Shown here: piece after piece, positions 39,201 to 49,846 of the stretch
How positions within the stretch are numbered: the first letter of the stretch is position 1
Layout: every line of letters starts with the position of its first letter
From: Plantago ovata
Taxonomy: Eukaryota; Streptophyta; Magnoliopsida; Lamiales; Plantaginaceae
NCBI GenBank assembly: GCA_028274465.1
Contig: CM051457.1
Span: 106,639,982-106,703,981, forward strand
Length of the DNA: 64,000 bases
Reading direction: 5' to 3'
Notes under the pieces: generated by a model
What the model was told of the DNA's origin: nothing
The model's input: only the letters and a program-made list of their open reading frames with translations
Databases searched by the model: none
Made by a program: the position numbers and the translations under genes

Positions 39201-39694
39201 GCATCCAACATGTCATAAAAAGCCTTAGTATCAGGGTTTGGTGGTTCGTTAGTATCATCACCTTCATCCATACGAACATCATCTTCGCCACCACCATCAT
39301 TACCGACATCATTAATATGTTCTACAAACTCTGGACCTGCAGCATCCAACACCATTTGTGCATAATCATTCACCGTTTCAGACTCCTCTACTTCAAGCCT
39401 AGGACGTTTAGGACTATTCTGGATATCCAAACGCTCTCCATGGTGATGCCAAACATTATAGTGCTTAACAAACCCATGTTTCACCAAGTGAAACTTCACC
39501 TCCTCAATCGGTAAAAAGCGCTTATTACAACATTTGGCTAAGATACACGGACACTTAATCTTCTCCCTGTCCTTACATTCGGGATGCTTATTTGCAAACT
39601 CGACAAATGCGAGTACACCATCCTTAAACTCCTTACGTAACCCATTTATGTCTGAACGTTTGTACATCCAACTTCGATCTGAATTCTTTTCCAT
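36202..39694 (-). CDS. TNP2-type CACTA transposase, intact right copy
   Basis: Two exons, 39694-37017 and 36928-36202, joined over an 88 bp GT/AG intron, give 1,134 aa. This is a normal length for plant TNP2 proteins, which cut CACTA ends. Domains in order: transposase-associated N-terminal domain (about 8-88, SWMYKR, Cys/His pattern, HGFVKHYNVWHHHGE), then the Tnp2 catalytic region with GICTDGFNPFG (Asp about 356) and LDFMHIEKN (Asp about 583). DUF4218 (about 750-830, SMEHLPVHLAYEAW, YPFERYLG) and DUF4216 (about 950-1095) follow. The acidic linker at about 135-155 is typical. No lesion was found. The source of the 9-A run keeping the frame is at 38733-38741. It converges on the left copy. 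Confidence 0.93.
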
Positions 39695-42600
39695 GACTCC
39701 TGTATCAATAACACTTAACTCCAGAATATATATATATCCAGATTATAACAAACCTGAAGAAATTCTATTTTATCCTACCTATGCTTCCTTTTTCATTTAT
39801 TTTATTTACTTTTACTGAGAAGGCTACTTAATATTAAATCTTCCTAATGTCCATTCGATTATTACTGAGAAGGCTACTTAATATTAAATCTTCCAGATTA
39901 TAACAAACCTGAGAAGGCTACTTAATAATATTTCTAATGTCCATTCGATTGTTATTAAATCTTCCTGCTGGCGTGCTATAAACTTGGTGAATCACTAGAT
40001 GTAACTAAAAGGTTGTTTTACTTTTTTCTACAACATCGATTGTCTTGAGCAAGTACTGACAATGAATCATTAACTAATATCCTTATTTACTTGCATTTAG
40101 TTCTCGAAGGAGAATTTTATACTGTAAGATTTATGACATCCAATAGTTAAACCCACCAAAATTCTACTCGTAACAAATTAGTATCTTAAGTCTCAAATTA
40201 TACTAAATGGCCCTATGCATGTTCTGCCCATTCAGTATATACTTGACGCCCATTTTATTTCAAGGTATGGCTACACTATACTAACTAATTATAGAGCACA
40301 TTTTGGGGGCTGCAATTCCCTTAAAGCATCTACAAGTGAATATATTATCCTCAAACCAAGTCCACTGAATGAGAAATAAACGAGATGTCTGACACAGTAA
40401 GATAATGAAGTTGCTTCTCCATACGAATATGTATCCATCAAGGTACAACCAATAGCATCATATAACACAATATAAGCAAACGCCATGAAATCAGCATAGA
40501 AAAGAAACATACCACTTGACTTCTATAAACTTTCACTGACTGAAAGCAGACTGCTCGAGATTGTTCTTAAGCAGCTCTGTTGAAGTGCCAAATTCAATCA
40601 AGGATAAGATATTGTGGACAATTGGACATTCTTGTCAAATAGCAAATCATCCCAAAAATAATGATAATAACCTGCAAATAAACCAAAATTCTTCATAAAA
40701 TGACCTTCCGTTACAGTGGCACAAACCATACAACTGCTACACTGTATTCTCATAAATCCTAAGGCAATAACTCAGCAAAATACAACGACAAATAGAAAAA
40801 TAAAGAGGGAATCGACAAAATATCTAAAACAAAGGGTTTACTGGAAATAACTCCAGATTACAAGAACCAATATACTCAAGTCTGACAGAAAAACAATACG
40901 GTATTCATGAATGCTCAGACAACATACAAGTGGTATTGCAGGCCTTAATAATCTCTGAAGAACCCTGCATATAGAAACAGAAAGTTCAAATACAATATTC
41001 CCGTTGACAAGTTTCATCCACAACCATAGCAGGCAAAGCTATCTTGTACACCAAACACAGAGTAAGGACAATGAACACAAACAATTTTTAAACAGTAAAC
41101 AGTGAAATGGCTCAACCTAGAAAGTGTGTCAAATGTGAAGCAAAAGCAATGAGTTAGACAATATAAACAAAAGTGCAAAAAAGGGCATGTCTAGCATATT
41201 TGGTTATATGTTGTAATAGAGGCAGCAGAACTTAATATTTCATAAACACCCTCTTCATAAATAAATAAAGACTGAAGATTAGGTGTATTTCAATATGATG
41301 TTAGGACAAAATCTACCATCCATCCCATACTATAAATATAGCTTCAGATATAGTCTAATGACGAATTCTTTTCGATCTGCTGGAAAAAAACCAAATTTCC
41401 TTTTTCTTTTTGCAAAACAACCAGTCTCCCTCTCATTAGATCTCTATCTATCTTCTGAATGTCACATCAACCAAAGAAACTTGATATTGTACTGAAGTTC
41501 AGGCATCAAGATATCAATTTTCCTAGCTTCCTGTTCTGCATTCGAGTTCTCCAAGAACGAACCTGGGGTCTTCTCATATAAAAAATGATCTGGAAAACTT
41601 CAACCCCCTCTCTTCCTTTCCTGCCAATAATTGGTCTCCGAGAATATAGGCCTTTTTCTTATGATGAGCTTACTAAAAACCAATAAACAAAATGAGACCA
41701 CACGAACGCTTACAACTGGTAATTATCAATTTGCATTTACATTAACACACAGTCAGAAACTAATAATTAAACAATGCTCAGTGAACAGGCAAAATCGAAG
41801 CCAATAACACATTAGTTCAAAATCAAAACCGGATCAAGCAAGGTGCACATCTCAATGAACAACGTACAACGTTACACAAAACAGAATCGGTAAGGTAACC
41901 GAAACAGAAACGAAATTCCAAATCAATGGCCCTATCTGTAGCTAGAAAACCAGGAAGGGACCTTCATGAGATAAACTTTAAAGATGTACAACCATAGCAG
42001 AAGATGAAGAGAGATATAAGGACTAGTTACTCACAGCTATAGCCTCAAAATTGAAACAACAGTTGGAATATTGAATAGCAGAAGCAAGAAAAAGAACCAA
42101 ACCCGTCTCAAAAGTAGCAGCAGTTGTAGCACAAATCGGAGGGAGGCGAGAAGTAGCAGCAGCTCCAAACCCGTCTCGCGCCTAATCGGATGGATCTTTC
42201 TGTCCGTCAAAGGTCGGGTTTCTTTTCGGTCGGCTTCGGCTCCGAGCAGGGATCGACGGAACTCTAAACGATCGAAATAGATGCTCCGAGCAGGGGTCGA
42301 CGGAACTCTAAACGGTCGGCTTCGGCTCCGAGCATGGGTGTGGAGGTTCCGATCAATGTTGATTAATTCACGGTTCTTTCTTTTCGGTCGAGCTCGTTAG
42401 CTAGATTTCGGTTGGCAGCGCTATTCTTGGCGGATCGACAACGGGGGCTGGGATAGGGAATAAAATTGGGAATTTGAAAAAAAATTGGTACTGGCGACTG
42501 GAATATAGATCTGACGGTGTGGAGGGAGAGACGATAGGGAGGGATAGGGAATAAAATTGGGACTTATTGAAATTGGGAATATAATTGTAAAGGGAAATAG

Positions 42601-43641
42601 TAAATAAAATTTGGTTAGGCTCAAACTTTACCTCCTTTAATTAATTAGTCTCCAACAAAATTTCACTTAAAATTTTAATTTATACTTTATACTATTATTA
42701 TCATATTAATTATTCAAAAATATTCAACATACACTTATTACACTTATTAAGAGTAAATTCAAAATAGGACCCGAATGCAATCGTAGATAAGAAAATTGAG
42801 ATACAATTAATAAGTTAGGATAGACACTGACCATATTATTATTTGATTATTCGTGATTAAAATGACTATATCATCAAAGTACCCCTACATCACATGTGGT
42901 TTTCTATTCATCGCGAATGTTCTTTATGTTTGTTTTCGTTGACATACACACAGACACATACACATATGTTCCCGACCACTATACATGGACTCAAAGTAAA
43001 GTGAGTGAGAGCTTGAGTTTTAGATCTTAAGTATTAAAACAAGCCACTAGTAGTAGTTCTCACTAGCTTAAGTCACATAATATTCTTCTGAATAGATTTA
43101 AGGAGAGAACACTACATCTCATGTTTAGTGCGATCGTTAGTCATTGACAAATGCAAAGAGTGTACTTAAAATAGTGTTTGAGTACAATTGTAGATCGACT
43201 AAGAGGATTGAGAATAGATGAGTTGTTAGAATAAACACTAAACCATATTATAGACTTATTCTAGTATTCGAGAATGAAAAGACCGTATCAACATAGTGCC
43301 CTATCGACATCACAGGTGGTTTATTTATCGCGAAAGTTCTTTAATTTATGTATTAATATTGTCTGATAAAAATTGTCTATAAGTTTATCTTGACCTTAAT
43401 TTGCTTGTTGCTTAATACATAATAATAATACATGCATATTATGAGTAACACTATTATAAGGTAATGTTTATGCAAGTGAGTTATTTATTAAATTAAACAG
43501 TAATTAGACTTATATTAAATTTATTATATAAACATTTTATATACTAGAATAATTATTAATTAGATTAATACTAATTTATTATACAAGCATTATATTTTAA
43601 AAAAAATATTAACTAATTTTAATAGGATTTAATTAATTAAT
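39695..43641 (-). other. leader and promoter region of the right transposase copy
   Basis: Mirror of 28425-32372 with a few substitutions. One T is missing from the T9 run at about 28460 (eight A at 43602-43609 here). Same leader-like C/T-rich stretch, no protein. Confidence 0.45.
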
Positions 43642-43688
43642 ATAGGGTTTAGGGTTTAGGGCTTAGGGTTTAGGGTTAGAGTTTAGGG
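43642..43688 (-). repeat. telomere-like tract, right arm
   Basis: TTTAGGG units, mirror of the left tract. Confidence 0.85.
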
Positions 43689-43720
43689 CCAATTATGTAA
43701 AAGTTTGGGCCTGCCCAAGC

Positions 43721-44365
43721 CCAATAAGCTGGCCCAATGTTTTCCGACGGAAATTATGACGGATTTCATATTAAAATCGGACCAAAACCGGTTTAAAACC
43801 AATTCCGTCGTAATTTCCGTCGCAAAATTACGACGGAAACGATTTCCGTCATACCTAGTTTTATTCAAACCGGTTTAAAACCAATTCCGTCGTAATTTCC
43901 GTCGCAAAATTACGACGGAAACGATTTCCGTCATACCTAGTTTTATTCAAACCGGTTTAAAGCCAATTCCGTCGTAATTTCCGTCGCAAAATTACGACGG
44001 AAACGATTTCCGTCATATCTAGTTTTATTCAAACCGGTTACAACACGATTCCGTCAAAAAATCCGTCGCTAAATTACGACGGACTATAATTCCGTCGTAA
44101 TTTATTTATTTTATTTTATTTTTTATTTTCTTATTGTATTATCCGTCAACAAATCCGTCAATAACTTTCGTCGTAAATTTGTTCGACGGATTTTACGACG
44201 TTAATCTTCCGTCGAGATATATTACGACGGAATGTATGACGGAATGAGCGCGAGGACAATTTCTGTTGGTTTTCTGTCGTAAATTCCGTCGTACATCAAA
44301 GGTTTAGGACGGAAACAAATTCCGTCGTAAATTTTCCGTCGTTTTCTAGCTGTTTTCTTGTAGTG
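43721..44365 (-). repeat. right sub-terminal repeat region of the CACTA element
   Basis: Mirror of 27701-28345 including the three 82 bp units (about 43776-44017). Confidence 0.85.
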
Positions 44366-44440
44366 ACTGGGAAAAAGTTCGAGAAATTCGTGAAGGACAG
44401 TGATGCGCCTTATTGTGTGTTACATTGTTATATATTTTAA
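44366..44440 (+). pseudogene. DUF6598-type gene, 3' remainder after the insertion
   Basis: Directly after the right CACTA end the frame of the split exon resumes (TGKKFEKFV, DSDAPYCVLH) and stops at 44438-44440, about 25 codons. It has no start or domain of its own. The match in frame with the left part is the main evidence that both are one exon. Confidence 0.65.
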
Positions 44441-44758
44441 TATGTGTTTGGAACTTGAGGATTGGACTAGTGTTAAATTATTGTAATATTTTTATTTTAA
44501 TATATTATGTGTGGAACTTGAGGATTGTAGTAGGGTTAATTAAAGTAATAATATAATAATCTGCTTGATTCACCAAATTGATTGACCTACCAATCAATTT
44601 TAATCCGTTGATCTTACTTTTTCAATTTCAATCTGGTACGTACATGTGTCATTATTTATTTAATTTTTTTTAATTATTTTTTCATCTTTCATCTTCTCAC
44701 GTCTTTTATCTCCCTTTCTGAATTTCTGAAATACAGGCTTCGGTAGTAGAAGAAGATA
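44441..44758. other. 3' flank of the split gene
   Basis: AT-rich. TGTGGAACTTGAGGATTG or close variants occur twice (about 44447 and 44509). Confidence 0.4.
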
Positions 44759-45589
44759 ATGTGCGGTTTTGATGATGAGGCCGAAAAAGTGATCGACCTT
44801 GCTCTCTCTGGAGACGGTGTCTTTTTACGCTCTTGCTGCTGTTTATGTGTTATTGTTGAAATCTTCACAATTTCTAGAATCTTATTTGGTATGGGAGTGA
44901 TAAATATATGACATCAGTTTCAGATTCTGATCCTGTGATAAATGTTGACAAATCATGCTATGTTGATGATCCTAGCGAGGTGTTGCAAGAGTCACAACTG
45001 CAGTCCATAGGTGAGATTATTACAAGTATTATAGTTCCGTGCATTATTTCAATTTTCATAGTAAGTTGGACTGGAATACATGAGTTATTTCACCCACCAC
45101 CACTCTTATTTGCCTATAGGTTCTCTCTTATACGATTTATGGATCTCCAGTTGTCCTTATCAGAACTCAAAATACTGTTTTATTTCATTTTTGTCCACTG
45201 TAATTTATGTGCAAGTTTCGGTCTCTAACTGCATTACATATTTTTTGATAGTGAGACACGTAAATATCTGTCTTTCTTAGTTGCATATGATATGGCATCT
45301 TTATTTTCAATTACTGCAGCTTCGGAAATTCATAGACTATCGATCCCTCCGCAGATGTTGATAATGTAAGTACATTCAATGCTCTGTGATGCACTTAAAT
45401 AGTTTGATGTATTTGGATTTTTGTATAATCTCAGTTCTGAATTTCTGCTTGAGGCCCCTTGGTTTTTAGTAACTTACAAAGTCAGAGCACTGAATTTAAC
45501 GTGAAAACCTTTTCAATGTGTTTATTCACCATGATAGGAGATGGATAGAGCAATGGAGAATGAGGTATTCCGCTTGTTTACTGACAAGG
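44759..45589 (+). CDS. possible short multi-exon gene, not recognised
   Basis: Exons at 44759-44816, 44924-45010 and 45320-45365 join in frame at GT/AG sites (MCGFDDEAEKVIDLALSGD, then an acidic stretch ending ESQLQSI, then SEIHRLSIPPQML). A fourth possible exon at 45538-45589 is open in two frames. The product would be a small acidic protein. I do not recognise a family, and no clear end was found. It may be a gene fragment or a non-coding transcript. Confidence 0.3.
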
Positions 45590-46529
45590 TACTGTTGCTG
45601 ACGGTGTTTTAGCATTCAAGTGCCCTTAGTTTGTTCACATCAGTTTCGATGAATTTGTTATAGCTCAACAAGGTTTTAGTTATTGTGCTGAAATTTTGTT
45701 GATTAATTAGTTGGAATGATCAGTTTCGATGAATTTGTTATTGCTCAACACAGAATGTAAAGAATTAGATGATTGCAGGTTACCTTTTTAAGAATGAAAC
45801 AATAGACTCTGAAATTATATAGTCACCATTGTCTTAGTTGTATGAATCGCATTGACTTTTGCTTCGATTTAGAGATTTGAAATTCAGTAATTTCAATTTT
45901 CTCAAGTAATTGGTACCATCTCAAAGTTGTTAATTTAGATTTGGAAGATTGCATTTGACCGAATAAACAATGACAGTGTATTATTCTTTGACATAGTCCT
46001 AAAATGCTATGTATTTTTGTGTGTGGACACATGTGACAGGCTCACGGCATGGAGTAGCCGAGTGGATCTAGGGACTAGGGGTAGAGATAGAGAAAACCCA
46101 ACTTTGAGTAAACAAACAAAAATGGTGAGCAAAATATTGAGCGAGATTAGAAGGCGCTTTATGAGGCTCATTCTGGTGAATTTATACGTCATGAATGATT
46201 GGCAATCAAATCTTAAGTTCATAATGTATGTCTTCAGAATTCCGGCTTTGACATTGATGGCGTATTGCAGTCTGGATGCTATATATTTGGATGTCTTAAC
46301 TCTTATATATGCGTTCTTGAAATATCAGATTTACTGGCTTAAAGTTTTCGGTTGAACAGATTTGAACTAGTATACTGTATGTTTGGAACTTGACTTGAGG
46401 ACCGTTGTGTTGTTAAATTATTGTATTTCGTAAGCATAACATATCTCAGGTATAATTAGTGGTTCGGTTCATCTGGTTTCAGCGGAATAAGTTGGTTCAT
46501 CAACGGAACAGCCGGGCTCTTTTGGTCTT
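45590..46529. other. spacer
   Basis: No recognisable gene. A + strand frame at 46017-46355 (112 codons) is hydrophobic at its end and matches nothing I know. A phrase (GATCAGTTTCGATGAATTTGTTAT) is partly duplicated at about 45640 and 45720. Confidence 0.35.
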
Positions 46530-47002
46530 GTGATATTTGTAGCATGAGATCTACTTGGAAACAATTAACTCAAGATAAGTTGATCATATGGTATAAGAAC
46601 TCTTTTAGGAATAAGAGATCGAGATCAATTAGGAAACTAAATATAGCACGGTTACTACAACTTGGTGAACAAGTTTAGAGTAGTATATATACAAGTTCCT
46701 TTATTGGGAAAATTCTGAGTTTTGTTGTTAGGTTATTAATCTTACAATACAGAGAGAAAACAAGAGAAGAAAACCAGAGAGAAATCATAGAGGTATAGAA
46801 GTTGCATGTTGTGCGGATAGCTACATCTTTGGTTCTTGTATTTGTACTCTTGTGTTCGTGTTTTAGTGGAGAATCGGTTCCTTCCCGTGGACGTAGGCTA
46901 TTTACAGCTGAACCACGTTAAATCTTGCGTTCTTGTTTTATTATTTTATTGTTTGTTCTTGTCTGTTCGAGTTACAGTTCGTGATTGATTGTTTTCATAA
47001 CA
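46530..47002 (+). mobile_element. LTR of a Copia-type element
   Basis: A TATA-like AGTATATATACAAG at about 46680 and a transcribed R/U5-like stretch containing CGTGGACGTAGGC are typical of plant LTRs. The end ..TAACA at 47002 abuts a primer-binding site. The left limit is approximate, and no partner LTR was found. Confidence 0.55.
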
Positions 47003-47021
47003 ATTGGCGCCGTCTGTGGGA
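47003..47021 (+). promoter_or_regulatory. primer-binding site
   Basis: TTGGCGCCGTCTGTGGGA-type site directly after the LTR and 6 bp before the gag start, as in many plant LTR elements. Confidence 0.65.
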
Positions 47022-47026
47022 GTATC

Positions 47027-47274
47027 ATGATGACAACTCGAATGGAGATTGACAAGTTCGATGGAACAAGAGATTTTGGGTTATGGAAGCTTAAGATCAG
47101 GGCACTAATGGCGCATCAAGGATGTGAGGAAGCCCTCGACGGAGAAGAAGCGTTCTCAGCCACTATGGATGCCGCAGAGAAGAAGAAAATTCTCAGGAAG
47201 GGCATAAGCTCGACTGTATTAAACCTATCAGATCCCATCATCAGAGAAATCCATGATAATACAACTGCCAAAGA
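47027..47274 (+). pseudogene. Copia gag, N-terminal part
   Basis: MMTTRMEIDKFDGTRDFGLW, then ALMAHQGCEEALDGEEAF, then IREIHDNTTAK is the usual Copia gag start. It is cut at about 47275, where the same open frame passes into LINE sequence. Protease, integrase and reverse transcriptase of the Copia element are absent. Confidence 0.75.
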
Positions 47275-48215
47275 TAAGGGCTCCAATGCCATAATTAAGT
47301 TGGACCTTCTCAAAGCCTATGATAGGCTTAGCTGGTCCTTCTTGAGCTCTATGTTAACCGCTTTTGGCTTCTCTCAATCCTGGATAGATCTGATTATGAG
47401 AACAGTTAATTGTTGTCATTTCAGTGTGATTGTTAATGGGAATCGAGTGGCTTTATCAAGAGGTAACAAAAAACTCTGCTTATTCTCCCCTTTGCTGGAC
47501 AAAATCAGAGCAAAACTCATGGGCTGGAATGCGATCTCAGGGAGGTAGGTGGATTCTGATTAGAAGCGTCCTTTCTTCTATGCCCATCTACCTCCTCCAT
47601 ATCCTTTCTCCTCATGTTGCCGTTACCAAAATACCAAAATGGTTGATAAAATCCTAGTTAAATTACTTTGGGGTTCCAATGCTGACTCATCCAAAATTCA
47701 TTGGGCAAACTGGTCTAAGATTAGCATTCCCATCCAGGAGAGTGGTTTGAGCATCAGAAAAATGCATGACATCAATGCTGCTTGTGATGCAAAATTGTGG
47801 TTTAATTTCAGATCCCAATCGTCTCTTTGGTCAAAATTTCTTTTGACCAAGTACTGCTCCTTGAAAGACCTTGCTCAAGTTACTACCACTCCTACTGCTT
47901 CTAGGATTTGGAAGAGAATGATTTTGGTTAGAGATAAAATTCAGGACTAAATTTTTTGGCAAGTTGGAAAAGGAAAATTTTCTTTTTGGCTGGATTCCTG
48001 GTCCAACTTTGGTCCGCTGATTTCTGTTACCATTGATCCTTCCTCTTGTTCTGGGTTGGTGGAAAATTACAGGCCCAACAATGGTTGGGACTGGGGAAAA
48101 CTCTCTTCTAATCTGCCCCTGAACATTGCTTCCCAGATCTTCCTTATCCCTTACAGGTCCAATAATGGTTGGGACTGGGGAAATTTTCCGGCAGAAGCTC
48201 CGGTTGGAGCTGTTT
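47275..48215 (+). pseudogene. LINE reverse transcriptase, internally deleted
   Basis: IIKLDLLKAYDRLSWSF, then AFGFSQSWIDLIM, then FSVIVNGN match the front of a plant LINE reverse transcriptase. At about 47465 it jumps to the thumb region (LLDKIRAKLMGWN, QGGRWILIRSVLSSMPIYLL). The catalytic YADD or FADD box is therefore missing. The rest follows in other frames: LLWGSNADSSKIHWANW, SGLSIRKMHDINAA, then the zinc-binding part with GKGKFSFWLDSWSNFGPL. RPNNGWDWGK occurs again as RSNNGWDWGN at 48157-48186, a short duplication. Confidence 0.75.
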
Positions 48216-49846
48216 AGTGGGATTGATTTTTAAATGTGAGTTTTGTAGGGACTTCTTATGGATTAATTTTTAGACCATTTTGAAGTTTATCTAAGTATTG
48301 GGTGTTTATTTTATATAGTTTATAGTCAATTTTTTAAATATAAATAATTTAGAGTCAAATGTGTAATAAAAAAAAATTAAATTTTTTGGCTATTGAAAAT
48401 TGAACGGGGACAAAATTGACATTTCAAGACTTTAGTTCCCTGAGAATCAAATCCGTGGGGCAAAATGTAATTACATTTCACGAACAAGGGGTAAATGTAA
48501 TTGATATTCTAAGAGAGAAGATTTTGTAATAAAAAAATTTATGGAGGGGTCCAGATGAAATTTTCCCTATTAATTTAACTTGATGATTTCCATCAAACGA
48601 ACTATTCTAGTAGTAAATTAAATGATATCAATCCAATCGACTTCTAATTTATTTCAATGCTTAACCGGGATAATTATCACCTAGTTGTATGTGACCCATA
48701 GGCCCTCACATATCAGGCAATGATTGTTTCAGTGAATATTCCTACACAATCATCACCAGACAATACTAATATGTAAAGTACGTTTATTGAGGAAACACAA
48801 ACTGCATGTGATGTAGAGTATTTACACTTGGTTTGTTGTGTAAATTTTTTGCTAGTTGGCATCTAACTCGGGCCCTTCATACCTTATGTATAGCTTATAG
48901 AATTTGATGGTATATCCGGATCATCCATTCCGATTTCTCAGAAAACCAGTTTCAACGAGCTAACACCACAATCTTTCCTTCCTACAAATAGACTCTAGCA
49001 TCGTCCAGGTTAGTTAGTAGCGGCGTTATATTCCGGTGACAGTGTAATCCCTTTCTACGAACCGGCTCCGGCAACACCTAGCACTAGAGTGATATTCCAG
49101 CGACAACACAACCCTTCCTACGGACAAACTCTCTCGTAAGGTTGAGTAGTAACATGACTACATGTAGAACCATGACAGCCCAGTGGCTCATGAGTTGAAT
49201 TCAAGGCATCCGTGCTTGCTGGAGGAACAACATGGTATAGGAGAGCCATCCAATACAGTCACCTTTCAGAGCATACTGTGATTCCTCTGAGAAATAAGCT
49301 ACTACATGTATTGAGCCAACCCCTGCTTACACATGTCAAGAACTGGAAGTGAATTTGCATGTAATGCCTGCAAAAAGAGAGAGAATAAGGGGAGTTGGTT
49401 CCACAAACTAGAAATGAATGTGCATAAATAATATATCCCCATGTGAAACTACAGATGGAAAACAACGGAATAATTGCAAGCCCAGGAAGCTACGGTTTCA
49501 ATTTTTCTGGTTATTACATCATCCATCAACAAATCTAATCCTTAAAGAGCAAAAAATTTAACAACGCTTATCTGTTTACTGTTTAATTGGTACCTTCCCT
49601 GTCTCGAGTTGTTCACCAATATCTAACAAGGTTAAAATATAAGAACCACAAAGCACATTCAGTTCAAGGCTAGCTTCTTTAGTTGAACACTCGTAACCAA
49701 CCAATATTGTGACTCTCTAGGATGAGAACCACATGTGATGTTCACTACTTCAGTTAGCAAAGAACATCAACTTCACGCTAATAGAAGAAACATTGAACTA
49801 AATCAATATAACATGATGGCATATGAAAAATGACTTGATGTGCAAC
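48216..49846. other. spacer
   Basis: No gene found. AT-rich at 48230-48600. A moderately GC-rich stretch with a repeated ATATTCCGGTGACA-like phrase lies at 49030-49130. Minus-strand exon-like pieces of the ZFYVE26-like pseudogene were not found here. Confidence 0.35.

Larger units (their letters stand above)
27701..44365. mobile_element. palindromic CACTA (En/Spm) transposon, 16,665 bp
   Basis: The element starts CACTACAAGAAAACAGCTAG and ends with its exact reverse complement. Unusually, the match goes on. Positions x and 72066-x are complementary from the termini to 35994/36072, apart from a 1-base offset between two compensating 1 bp indels. This gives two 8,294 bp arms and a 77 bp spacer. 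I noticed about seven substitutions and two 1 bp indels between the arms. Each arm holds the CACTA end, sub-terminal repeats, a telomere-like tract, a long leader and a TNP2-type transposase gene pointing to the centre. The distinct 3' end of a normal CACTA element is missing. The insertion lies in a DUF6598-type exon. No clean 3 bp target duplication is present: GTA precedes it and ACT follows. Confidence 0.95.

Noticed and set aside
32249-39818. Many further open frames of 60-116 codons in mirrored pairs
   Set aside because: They are shadows of the two transposase genes in other frames and appear twice because the arms are copies.
27701-44365. Palindrome as pure assembly artefact
   Set aside because: The arms carry several independent differences and the two outer ends enter different halves of the same host exon. 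An artefact is still possible and read data should be checked.
46030-46085. tRNA-like phrase GTAGCCGAGTGGATCTAGGG
   Set aside because: No matching acceptor stem, anticodon arm or T-arm could be folded around it.
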